Shown one piece after another: positions 56,734 to 64,000 of a stretch of DNA of 64,000 bases. The position numbers and the translations under genes are program-made. A model generated the notes under the pieces. It made no database searches. It was not told where the DNA came from and was given only the letters and a program-made list of their open reading frames with translations. Position 1 is the first letter of the stretch, and each line of letters opens with the position of its first letter. The DNA is taken from the NCBI RefSeq assembly GCF_012034935.1, contig NZ_JAATEN010000001.1, positions 434,001 to 498,000 of the forward strand. The letters run 5' to 3'. The stretch comes from Streptomyces zingiberis (GTDB lineage Bacteria > Actinomycetota > Actinomycetes > Streptomycetales > Streptomycetaceae).

Positions 56734-57012
56734 ATGGGGATCGTGGTGCTGGTGTTGATGCTCGCCTTGCTGGTGGCCGTGTTCGCGGGAGCACGGTCGG
56801 GCAAGGGGCGCACCAAGGAGAACACACGGGGGAAGCGGCGCGTCGGCCGGGGCGGTGACGGCGCCGACGGCGGCAGCGGCGACAGCAACAGCGATGCCGG
56901 CGGCAGCTGGTGGGCCGGCGGTGACAGTGGATCCGCCGGGGACGGCGGCGGTTCGTCCGGTGGCTCCTCCTGCGGAGGCGGCGGGGGGTGCGGAGGCGGC
57001 GGGGGCAACTGA
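56734..57012 (+). CDS. Small membrane protein with Gly/Cys-rich tail
   Basis: 92-aa protein: one N-terminal helix (MGIVVLVLMLALLVAVFAGA), a basic patch (RSGKGRTKENTRGKRRVGRGG), a disordered Gly/Asp/Ser stretch and a C-terminal SSCGGGGGCGGGGGN. The terminal CG4-5C glycine tail recurs in many Streptomyces membrane proteins. ATG at 56734. Function unknown. Confidence 0.65.
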   Translation: MGIVVLVLMLALLVAVFAGARSGKGRTKENTRGKRRVGRGGDGADGGSGDSNSDAGGSWWAGGDSGSAGDGGGSSGGSSCGGGGGCGGGGGN

Positions 57013-57268
57013 GGCTCCGGCCGACGGCACGGGGGAGGCCTGGGGGCCGCCCGGATCCGCGTAACCGGGAGTACGGACCGAGGGGGGACGGGGGGAGTGG
57101 CGCCGACCGGCACGGGGCGGTCGGCGCCACTGTCGTGCCCGGCGTGCCCGGCGTGCCCGCCGTGCCCGTGCCTGCGGGACGGGTCACCGCCGTGCCGGGG
57201 GTGGGTGTCCTGCGGCGGCCCCATATGGACTCGTCCGGCGCCGGTACCACGGACAACATCTGTTTATC

Positions 57269-57296
57269 GCACGGTTTTTGAACACCTGAACCGTGC
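57269..57296 (+). terminator. Hairpin in the interval 57013-57474
   Basis: GCACGGTT/AACCGTGC arms with a 12-nt loop. The 462-bp interval is unusually A/T-rich here (57255-57350) and should also hold the DUF2617 promoter. No gene is supported. Confidence 0.4.
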
Positions 57297-57474
57297 AACC
57301 CCCGGGGGCATGGAAATCAGCCGAAGATGGGTAAAAACGCAGTGAGCGGGGTGTGGTCCATGATTCCGTATGCATCGGAACACCCCATGTGGGCCCAGGC
57401 CGACGAGTGACTTTCCGTGTCCTCCTGTGCGGCGGGCCGGCCCACCACCTCTTGCGTGCTTGCGGAGCCGACCC

Positions 57475-57993
57475 ATGCTCACCACTTTGGAAACCGCTTA
57501 CTCCGATACTCGCGCGACCGACCTCGCCTGGTGTCTCGGCAAGGAGGCGCTGCCCGCGCTCGCCGTGCTCGACCTGCGCATGGGCGCGGCGGACGTGCAG
57601 TTGCGCCTGCTCGGAGCCTCGCATCAAGTGATCATCAAGGAGGGGGAGAGCCGCTGTTCGGAGACGGTGGCCTGCATACCCGGCAGCAGTACACCGCTCC
57701 CCCTCGGCGCCGCGGAGTCCATAGGCGGCTGGGAGTACGAGTTTGCGGCGCGCGTCGAGACGCTCTCCCGCGGCTCGTTCGCCGGGCGGGCGCAGGAACT
57801 GCTGGCCCTGGTGGCCGACCATCCGAACGGTCTGGCCGGCGTCTTCCCCGGGGATCCGCACGCCTTCACGGCGATGCTGGTCCAGAGATGCGAGGGGCGG
57901 GTGCGGTGGCGCACCTGGCACTCCTACCCCCAGGAGGGCGCGCTGGTCACCACCCGCACCCAGATAGGCGTCCGCACGATGGCGTCCCTCTGA
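57475..57993 (+). CDS. DUF2617 protein
   Basis: 172-aa protein matching DUF2617 throughout: YSDTRATDLAWCLGKEALPALAVLDLRMGAADVQLRLLGASHQVII, SIGGWEYEFAARVETLSRGSFAGRAQELLALVADHPNGLAGVFPGDPHAFTAM, WRTWHSYPQEGALVTTRTQI. ATG at 57475 with TGCGGAG upstream. Function unknown; it neighbours a spermidine-synthase-like gene 81 bp downstream. Confidence 0.85.
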   Translation: MLTTLETAYSDTRATDLAWCLGKEALPALAVLDLRMGAADVQLRLLGASHQVIIKEGESRCSETVACIPGSSTPLPLGAAESIGGWEYEFAARVETLSRGSFAGRAQELLALVADHPNGLAGVFPGDPHAFTAMLVQRCEGRVRWRTWHSYPQEGALVTTRTQIGVRTMASL

Positions 57994-58040
57994 CGCGCCC
58001 CGGCGCCCCCCATGTCCCCGGTCCACCCTTGTGGGTGACA

Positions 58041-58058
58041 GAGTCGCACAGGCGACTC
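58041..58058 (+). promoter_or_regulatory. Small palindrome before the spermidine-synthase-like gene
   Basis: GAGTCGC-ACAG-GCGACTC, perfect 7-bp arms, followed by TAGCGT (58062-58067), a possible -10 box 7 nt before the GTG at 58075. This suits an operator over a leaderless promoter. Confidence 0.4.
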
Positions 58059-58074
58059 CCGTAGCGTTCCGTGC

Positions 58075-59727
58075 GTGATCGATTCTTCTGAGTCACGGCT
58101 GCTGACCCGCGTCGCCGCGCCGGGCGGACCCCGCGCCCCGGCCCCGGCCCATCTGCCCGTGCCGGCCGGACTGGGGCGGCTGCTGGTGCTCGCCGCGGTC
58201 TTCGTCTGCGCCGCCTGCGGGCTCGTCTACGAACTCGAACTGGTGGCCCTGGCCTCGTTCCTGTTCGGGGAGTCCGTCACCCAGGCGTCCGTGGTGCTCT
58301 CCGTGATGGTCTCCGCGATGGGAGCCGGATCGCTGCTGGCCAAGCGGTTGCGGCGGCGGGCCGCGATGGCCTTCGGACTGCTGGAGGCGGCGCTGGCGCT
58401 CGTGGGCGGCTGCTCGGCCGCCGCGCTCTACGCCTGCTTCGCCTGGCTGGGCGACTCCCGTGCGCCGCTCGTCGTCTTCGCCACGGTCATCGGCGTGCTC
58501 ATCGGCGCCGAGGTGCCGCTGCTGATGACCCTCATCCAGCGGGTCAGGCGGCAGGACGCGGGCGGCGCGGTCGCCGACCTGTTCGCGGCGGACTACATCG
58601 GCGCGCTGGTCGGCGGACTCGCCTTCCCGTTCCTGCTGCTGCCGCTGCTCGGGCAGGTGAGCGGCGCGCTGCTGACCGGCGCGGTGAACGCCGCCGCGGG
58701 CGGGGCCCTGGTGCTCTGGCTCTTCGGCCGCGACCTGACCCGGCGCGCCCGGTGGGCGCTGGTCGCGGCGCACGGCGTGGCCCTCGGGGTGCTCGCCGCC
58801 GGAACGCTCTTCGTCCCGGCCTTCGAGGAGGCCGCGCGACGGGCCGTCTACGGGGAGGACGTACGGGTCGCGGTGGTGACGGACCACCAGGAGGTCGTCC
58901 TCACGGGCGGTACGGGCCGGCCCGGGGACGGCGGTCCGCCCGCCCTCTACGTCGACGGCCGGCTGAGATACGGCGGAGACGGCGCGTACCGCTACCACGC
59001 GGCCCTCGTCCACCCGGCGCCGTCCCGTACCCCGGCGCGCGTGCTGCTGCTCGGCGGGGGCGACGGGCTCGCCGCCCGCGAGGTGCTGCGCCATCCGGGG
59101 GTGCGGTCCGTGACCGTCCTCGCCGCCGAACCCGGACTGCTGCGGCTGGGCCGCGAGGACCCGGGCCTCACCCGGCTCAACGCGGGCGCGCTGAACGATC
59201 CGCGGGTGCGGGTCACCGGCGGCGACGCCTTCGCCCGGCTGCGGGAGGGCGCGAACCGGGGCGACCGCTACGACCTGATCGTCTCCGACCTCCCCGATCC
59301 CGGTCTCACCTCCAGCACCAAGCTGTACTCACAGGAGTTCTACGGCCTCGCGCGGCGCGTGCTGGCCCCGGGCGGGCGGCTGGCGGTGCACGCCGCCTCC
59401 CCGGGCACGGACCCGCGGAGTTACTGGACGGTGGAGGCGACCCTCCGCGCGGCCGGGTTCCGCACCGCGCCGTACGCGCTGGGCGGCGACCGGCCGGAGC
59501 CCGGCACCGGCGCCCGGGCGGGCGGTACGGACCGGCCGGGCGCCGGTGCCGGGCGGAACCACGGGTTCGTCCTCGCCGCCCGGGGGCCCGGGCCGCCCCG
59601 GCCCGCCGTGGGCGGCCCCGCGGGGGCCGGGCCGGCGGCGGCGGAACTGCGGTCCGGGGCGCGCGCCGCCGAGGCCACGCGGATCCGTGGGCTGCCGCCG
59701 TCGACGCTGGTCCACCCCCGGTATTGA
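58075..59727 (+). CDS. Membrane-bound spermidine-synthase-like protein
   Basis: 550-aa fusion. Residues about 35-250 form six or seven membrane helices ([48 protein letters not shown] and on). Residues about 270-480 are a spermidine-synthase/methyltransferase-like Rossmann domain with [24 protein letters not shown], the SAM site [20 protein letters not shown] and [12 protein letters not shown]. The usual catalytic QL/SDE-type signature is altered ([11 protein letters not shown]), so true polyamine synthesis is uncertain. A low-complexity Gly/Ala tail ends the protein. Confidence 0.85.
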   Translation: MIDSSESRLLTRVAAPGGPRAPAPAHLPVPAGLGRLLVLAAVFVCAACGLVYELELVALASFLFGESVTQASVVLSVMVSAMGAGSLLAKRLRRRAAMAFGLLEAALALVGGCSAAALYACFAWLGDSRAPLVVFATVIGVLIGAEVPLLMTLIQRVRRQDAGGAVADLFAADYIGALVGGLAFPFLLLPLLGQVSGALLTGAVNAAAGGALVLWLFGRDLTRRARWALVAAHGVALGVLAAGTLFVPAFEEAARRAVYGEDVRVAVVTDHQEVVLTGGTGRPGDGGPPALYVDGRLRYGGDGAYRYHAALVHPAPSRTPARVLLLGGGDGLAAREVLRHPGVRSVTVLAAEPGLLRLGREDPGLTRLNAGALNDPRVRVTGGDAFARLREGANRGDRYDLIVSDLPDPGLTSSTKLYSQEFYGLARRVLAPGGRLAVHAASPGTDPRSYWTVEATLRAAGFRTAPYALGGDRPEPGTGARAGGTDRPGAGAGRNHGFVLAARGPGPPRPAVGGPAGAGPAAAELRSGARAAEATRIRGLPPSTLVHPRY

Positions 59728-59842
59728 GGCCCGCCGCGGGGTGCGCGCGCCGGAACGATTCACCCCTCCGGGTGCGGGTACGGGCGGACCGGGCCGCGCG
59801 GACGGGGTGGAGGCGGCCCCGCCGTGGGTAGGCTCGGCTTCC

Positions 59843-61180
59843 ATGGAGCATGAGGTGTTCGTTCCGTTTCCGGCCGGGACCGTGCGACAGGCGCTGACGG
59901 ACCCGGAGCGGGTCTCCCGCTGCGTGCCCGGCTTCCAGTGGCATGCCGGGGCGGAACCCAGTGTGCTGGCCGGCCGGATGCGGATCCGGGTCGGCTCCGC
60001 CACCATCACCTACCACGGCACCCTGCGGATCAAGGGGCGCCGGGGCGGTGAGCTGGAGGTGGAGGCCGACGGCGTCGAGGCGCGCGGGGACGGCACCGTC
60101 GAACTCGCGCTCGGCGTCCGGCTGAACGCCGCCGACGGCGGCACCTCGCTGGTCTGCGAGTCCACGGTGAAGAGCCGGGGACGGCTGGCCGAGGCGGACC
60201 CCACGGCGGCCGAGGCGGCCGGACGGCGGCTGCTCGACCGGTTCGCCGCGGCCCTCTCCGCCGACCTGGAGGAGACCCCGGTCCGCCCGGCGCCCCCGTC
60301 GGCGCCGGCGTCCTCCGGAGAGAACGGGGTGGCCGGGGCGGGGAACAGCGGGGTGGCCGGGGCGGGGAACAATCGGGTGGCCGGGGCGGGGAACAGTGGC
60401 GTGGCCGGGGCGGGGGACAGCAGGGCGGCCGGGGCGGGGCGCAACGGAGCGAGCGGGGCGGGGGACAGCAAAGCGAGCGGGGATGACGGAGCCGCCGGGG
60501 CGCGGGCCGCGGAACGGCGCGGCGGGAGGGGCGCCCGTGGCCCGCAGGGCACCGGGCCGTCCGCCGGGGGCCGGGACGACGGCGGGACCGGCCCGGTGGC
60601 CGGCCGCGAGGGCGCCGGCTTCGGCCGGGACGACGACAACGAGCCGGTCATCCCGGGCATCCCGGCGCCCGAGCCGGGCCGGGACACGGACGCCGGCCCG
60701 CCCGGAGAGGAGCCGGACGGCACCCGGGCCCGCGGCGGCCGCGGCGAGGAGCCGCGACCGGGGGGCACCGGCGCCGCGGATGCCGCCGGCGCGGCAGACG
60801 GTGGTGCCGGGCCCGGCGGCGGAACGTCCGGTCCGCCGGTGGCGGGACCCGGCTCCGGTGAGGGCGGCGAGCCCGTGGAACCGGTGGGGAGCGGGGTGCC
60901 CGGCGCGGACGTACCGCCCCCGGGCCCGGTCGACCCGCTCGCCGAGGAACTCGCCCGGCGGCAGGCCGAACCGCCCGCCGAGGCGGCGCACGCCCGGCGC
61001 ACGATGATCGGACGGAGCGCGGAGGAGGTCGACCACGCGCCGCCCCGCGGCCGTTACGCGCCCGTCCCGGCGCCCCAGCCGGCCTCGGCCGGGGACACGC
61101 TGCGGTGGGCGGCTCCGGTGGCGGCGGCCCTCGTGGCCTCGGCCGTCATCATCAAGCAGGTGCTGCGCCGCCGCCGGTGA
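59843..61180 (+). CDS. CoxG/SRPBCC-like protein with long linker and membrane tail
   Basis: 445-aa protein. Residues 1-150 are a CO-dehydrogenase-subunit-G-like SRPBCC domain (MEHEVFVPFPAGTVRQALTDPERVSRCVPGFQ, TYHGTLRIKGRRGGELEVEADGVEARGDGT, TAAEAAGRRLLDRFAAALSADL). A 250-residue disordered Gly/Pro/Asp linker follows, with 24-bp tandem repeats (60324-60470). A C-terminal helix (LRWAAPVAAALVASAVIIKQVL) ends in RRRR, so it is tail-anchored. ATG at 59843 after TAGGCT; possibly leaderless. Ligand unknown. Confidence 0.8.
   Translation: MEHEVFVPFPAGTVRQALTDPERVSRCVPGFQWHAGAEPSVLAGRMRIRVGSATITYHGTLRIKGRRGGELEVEADGVEARGDGTVELALGVRLNAADGGTSLVCESTVKSRGRLAEADPTAAEAAGRRLLDRFAAALSADLEETPVRPAPPSAPASSGENGVAGAGNSGVAGAGNNRVAGAGNSGVAGAGDSRAAGAGRNGASGAGDSKASGDDGAAGARAAERRGGRGARGPQGTGPSAGGRDDGGTGPVAGREGAGFGRDDDNEPVIPGIPAPEPGRDTDAGPPGEEPDGTRARGGRGEEPRPGGTGAADAAGAADGGAGPGGGTSGPPVAGPGSGEGGEPVEPVGSGVPGADVPPPGPVDPLAEELARRQAEPPAEAAHARRTMIGRSAEEVDHAPPRGRYAPVPAPQPASAGDTLRWAAPVAAALVASAVIIKQVLRRRR
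60324..60470 (+). repeat. 24-bp in-frame tandem repeats in the CoxG-like gene
   Basis: About six degenerate copies of a 24-bp unit encoding octapeptides of the type (S/N)GVAGAGN, drifting to NGASGAGD at the 3' end. They lie in the disordered linker. Confidence 0.8.
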
Positions 61181-61906
61181 CCCGGCGGGCCGGGCATCCG
61201 GCACGTTGCCGCGCAGGCCCCCGGCCTTCCCGGGCCGACGGCTGGTGGCGGGCCGTGTCCACAGAGCGGCGCCATTGGCGGGGTGTCACCGTTTGCCCGG
61301 CAGCGGGCCGGGCCGGGAGGGTGCCGGTGATGCGGGTGCCCGGCCGTGCCGGCCGTGGGCGCCGTCGGTCCCGCGCGTCGTCATCGAGCAGGTGCCGCGC
61401 CGCCACGGTGACCCGGACGTTTCGACCCGGGCGTTCCGCCTCCGAGGACACAACCTTCCGCGGGGCGTGACCCGGGCGCCCCGGCCTGGGCTTTCCGACC
61501 CCGGCGTTCCGACGGGTGCTCCGACCCGGGCGCCCGGCGAGACCGGGCCGGGGTGGCGGCAGACGGAGACCGGCGGTGGCAGCCGGAGGCCGGGGCCCGG
61601 AAGCGTCACCGGCGACCTGACCCCCCGGGCCCGGGCCTGCGATGCGCGCGTTCCGGCTCCGACGTGGAGGTGGGGAACCGCCTCCTCCCCGCTCATCAGC
61701 AGGAACGAGGCGCCGACCGCGCCCAGCGTGCGGACCGCCCCGTCCGTGCCCGTCACCGCGATGGGGCGGCGGAGACCTTTCGCAGCAGCTCCGTCTCACT
61801 CCGTGTTCCGGTACCGCCCCCCGGGCCCGGCGGTAGGGGCGACGGAGCGGACGGGGCGCGGGCGGCGGGGCCGCGCGTGGGGCCCCGGCTCGCATAGGGT
61901 TCGGGC
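61181..61906. other. Gene-free interval with a decayed copy of the upstream gene's 3' end
   Basis: 726 bp with no supported gene. Bases around 61378-61417 resemble 61144-61184, the last codons and stop of the CoxG-like gene, at roughly 35 of 41 positions with one gap. This hints at a partial duplication. TAGGGT close to 61893-61898 is a possible -10 for the epimerase gene. Confidence 0.4.
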
Positions 61907-62779
61907 GTGAGCACTCACGAGACAACCGAAGAGGCCGCGTCGGCCGCCGGGACCGGTGTCCGGCTGACGGCCGGCGGCGCCGAGCTGACCGTCCGGCCCG
62001 AACTGGGCTGCCGCATCAGCTCGCTGCGCGTGGACGGCACCGAACTGCTGCGGCAGGGCGACCGGTACGGCTCCTTCCCCATGGTGCCCTGGTGCGGCCG
62101 CACGGCGGACGGCGTCTTCCGCGACGGCGACGCCCTGCGCCGGCTGCCGCTCAACTCCCCGCCGCACGCGATCCACGGCACGGGGCGTGACCAGCGCTGG
62201 CGCACCGTCCGCGCGGACGAGACGGCCGCCGTCTTCACCTACGACCTCGGCGATCCCTGGCCGTACACCGGCCGGGTCACCCAGCTCGTGGAGCTCGCCG
62301 AGGACGGGCTGACGCTGAAGATGGGCGTCGAGACCTACGGCAACTCCTTTCCCGCGCAGGCCGGCTGGCACCCGTGGTTCCTGCGCCGTCCGCAGGGCCG
62401 CCCGGCCGGAGGGGCCGGGGCGGCGGACGGCGAGGGTGGGGACGGTGACGGGGTGCGGATCTCCTTCGACCCCGCCTGGCAGGAGGAGCGCGGTGCGGAC
62501 CACCTCCCCACCGGCCGCCGGATCGACCCGCTGCCCGGCCCGTGGGACGACTGCTTCGGGATGCCGGACGGCGTCGACGTGCGGCTGACCTGGCCCGGAT
62601 GGCTGGAGCTGCGGGTCACCAGTCGCGCCGAGTGGGTCGTGGTCTACGACGAGCAGGACGAGGCGGTCTGTGTGGAGCCGCAGTCGGGCCCGCCCAACGG
62701 GCTCAACTCGGCCCCGCGGCTGGTGACTCCGATCGACCCGCTGGAGGTCGCCACCACCTGGCGCTGGCGACGGCTCTGA
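61907..62779 (+). CDS. Aldose 1-epimerase (galactose mutarotase-like)
   Basis: 290-aa enzyme that interconverts alpha and beta anomers of sugars. GCRISSLRVDGTELLRQGDRYGSFPMVPWCGR at the start, catalytic His in LNSPPHAIHGTGRDQRW, second His in QAGWHPWF, catalytic Glu in VCVEPQSGPPNGLN. An acidic Gly insert lies near residues 165-185. GTG at 61907 lies 8 nt after a TAGGGT box, so it is perhaps leaderless. It precedes pyrE by 179 bp. Confidence 0.9.
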   Translation: MSTHETTEEAASAAGTGVRLTAGGAELTVRPELGCRISSLRVDGTELLRQGDRYGSFPMVPWCGRTADGVFRDGDALRRLPLNSPPHAIHGTGRDQRWRTVRADETAAVFTYDLGDPWPYTGRVTQLVELAEDGLTLKMGVETYGNSFPAQAGWHPWFLRRPQGRPAGGAGAADGEGGDGDGVRISFDPAWQEERGADHLPTGRRIDPLPGPWDDCFGMPDGVDVRLTWPGWLELRVTSRAEWVVVYDEQDEAVCVEPQSGPPNGLNSAPRLVTPIDPLEVATTWRWRRL

Positions 62780-62958
62780 GGACCGCGGGGACGCGCGCCG
62801 GGGGCGCCCCCGCGCCCGGGTCTTCCGGCGGCCGGGCGGCTCCGCCGGGGCGGCGTGCGGTGCGTGTCCGGTGTGTGCCCGGTCGGTGTGCCGGTGCTGG
62901 TCCCGGCCCGGGTCTCCGCCGGGGCACCGGGGCGCGGCCCCCGGATAGGCTCGGCGCC

Positions 62959-63495
62959 ATGAGCGACGTGCGTGAAGCCCTGCTGCGGCAGATCAAGGAC
63001 AAGGCCGTGGTGCACGGCAAGGTGACCCTCTCCTCGGGCCTGGAGGCCGACTCCTACGTCGACCTCCGCCGGATCACCCTCGACGGCGCGGCCGCCCCGC
63101 TCGCCGGGCAGGTCATGCTCGACCTCACCGCCGGGCTGGAGTACGACGCGGTCGGCGGGCTGACCCTGGGCGCGGACCCGGTGGCCACCGCGATGCTGCA
63201 CGCGGCCGCCGCGCGCGGGCGCAGGCTCGACGCCTTCGTCGTACGGAAGGCGCAGAAGGCGCACGGGTTGCAGCGGCGGGTCGAGGGGCCGGACATCTCC
63301 GGCCGGCGGGTGCTGATCGTCGAGGACACCTCCACCACCGGCGGCTCCCCGCTCACCGCGGTGGAGGCGGCGCGGGAGGCGGGGGCCGAGGTGGTGGCCG
63401 TGGCCGTGATCGTGGAGCGGGGCGCCGCGCCGGCGATCGAGGCGGCCGGTCTGCCGTATCTCCATGTGTACGAGCTGGCGGAACTCGGGATCTGA
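62959..63495 (+). CDS. pyrE: Orotate phosphoribosyltransferase
   Basis: 178-aa enzyme making OMP from orotate and PRPP in pyrimidine synthesis. LSSGLEADSYVDLRRITLDG, the flexible-loop VRKAQKAHGLQRRVEG and the PRPP site VLIVEDTSTTGGSPLTAVEA are present. ATG at 62959, 7 nt after TAGGCT (62946-62951) with no ribosome site, so probably leaderless. Confidence 0.94.
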   Translation: MSDVREALLRQIKDKAVVHGKVTLSSGLEADSYVDLRRITLDGAAAPLAGQVMLDLTAGLEYDAVGGLTLGADPVATAMLHAAAARGRRLDAFVVRKAQKAHGLQRRVEGPDISGRRVLIVEDTSTTGGSPLTAVEAAREAGAEVVAVAVIVERGAAPAIEAAGLPYLHVYELAELGI

Positions 63496-63788
63496 GGGAA
63501 GCCGCGCGGGCGGGCCGCGGGTGGGGTTCCGGCGGCCCGGGGTGTTCCGTCCGGTCCGTGGCCTGCTTTCCGTCATCGCCGGGCCGTGTCCCGTGTCCGT
63601 GCCGTTCCGCCGTCGCCGGGCCGCGTCCCGCGTCCGGCGCCGGGGCGCGCGTCCGCCCGGGGTACGCGGAACACTGCTCCGTCCCGGTGGGATTTTCGCC
63701 CGCCTCGCCCTGGTTCATCCACCTCCACCGAAGGCCGGTGGCGGCAGGAAAATCCGTTCGCCGGGCGGGAGTTCACCGGATGGGCGGG
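63496..63788. other. Gene-free interval before the parS site
   Basis: About 290 bp of GC-rich DNA after pyrE; no gene or convincing hairpin was recognised. Confidence 0.4.
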
Positions 63789-63802
63789 GTTTCACGTGAA
63801 AC
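63789..63802. promoter_or_regulatory. parS: parS (ParB-binding centromere site)
   Basis: GTTTCACGTGAAAC, a perfect 14-bp palindrome equal to the bacterial/Streptomyces parS consensus, in intergenic DNA. parS sites cluster around oriC in Streptomyces, so this places the window in the origin-proximal region. Confidence 0.92.
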
Positions 63803-63948
63803 CGTCCGCTTCGCCATCCGCCTCGCCGGATTCGTCCTCCTGGGTGGTGTGGAGGGGATCGCCGGATCTGGGAGGATGGCCCGGACGACGACGTCCCCCT
63901 AGGTCAGGGCCTAATCGAATCACCGGCACATTCACGAGGAGCCGACAG

Positions 63949-64000
63949 ATGCCGATCGCAACCCCCGAGGTCTACCAGGAGATGCTCGACCGGGCGAAGG
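63949..64000 (+). CDS. fbaA: Class II fructose-bisphosphate aldolase, 5' end only
   Basis: The first 17 codons (MPIATPEVYQEMLDRAK) match the start of Streptomyces class II FBP aldolase; the gene runs past the window. ATG at 63949 with CGAGGAG 8 nt upstream. The preceding 140 bp (63803-63948) must hold its promoter. Confidence 0.85.
   Translation, partial: MPIATPEVYQEMLDRAK

Noticed and set aside
55757..57298. 513-codon minus-strand frame in the 55.8-57.3 kb gap
   Set aside because: Arg/Pro/Ser-rich, no domain, overlaps the well-formed small gene at 56734 on the other strand.

Overview
The window is high-GC actinobacterial chromosome and almost certainly Streptomyces. The evidence is GTG/TTG starts, several apparently leaderless genes, a dnaK-grpE-dnaJ-hspR operon and clpB with HspR (HAIR) operators, dcd, pyrE and the start of a class II fba gene, and a perfect ParB site (parS) at 63789-63802. 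From general knowledge of Streptomyces genomes, this gene set lies in the core arm within a few hundred kb of oriC.

Region 1 (1-14560) is chromosomal. It has two similar modules of class F sortase, ECF sigma factor and putative anti-sigma factor (1-1550 and 11069-13396); the second also carries a sortase substrate. Between them lie a lamin-tail secreted protein, a D-Ala-D-Ala carboxypeptidase, an ABC ATPase/FtsX-like permease pair, a small secreted protein, an erythromycin-esterase-family protein and a SnoaL/NTF2-like protein. A chloroperoxidase-type hydrolase follows.

Region 2 (14807-19451) is a decaying accessory zone. It holds a DUF6247/toxin pair whose toxin frame contains a stop, a DUF998 membrane protein, a DUF4287 protein and a sigma-factor pseudogene. 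A first tRNA-Gly 3'-end copy follows, then a RelE/HigB-HigA pair and an ArsR/SRPBCC pair.

Region 3 (19452-31522) is an intact-looking actinomycete integrative and conjugative element (AICE) of the pSAM2 type in the 3' half of tRNA-Gly(CCC). Its core is an RsbW-like ATPase cluster, NUDIX, KorSA-like GntR repressor, SCO3933-like protein, FtsK/TraB-type translocase, Spd-like small proteins, RepSA-like initiator, excisionase and tyrosine integrase. Its left end carries three visibly A/T-richer cargo genes, one with a HEPN motif, followed by a 150-bp imperfect giant palindrome. At least four palindromic sites (ACTYGT-N4-ACRAGT type) sit at element promoters and probably define the KorSA-like regulon. 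The three tRNA 3'-end copies (17272, 19408 and 31479) show that Region 2's right half and Region 3 form a tandem array built by successive integrations.

Region 4 (31479-64000) is chromosomal core: tRNA-Gly, a Zn-ribbon protein, dcd, a Yip1-like protein, an FG-GAP secreted protein, a large Fe-S oxidoreductase, the dnaK operon, a DUF1232 protein, hemC, a Uma2 protein, a PPOX-family protein, an MFS transporter, clpB, a YbjN protein, an aminotransferase with a G7 frameshift, a CPA2 antiporter, a Gly/Cys-rich membrane protein, DUF2617, a membrane spermidine-synthase-like protein, a CoxG-like protein, an aldose epimerase, pyrE and the start of fba.

No rRNA or CRISPR array was seen. The best candidate for something undescribed is the A/T-rich HEPN cassette (19895-22049) in the AICE.
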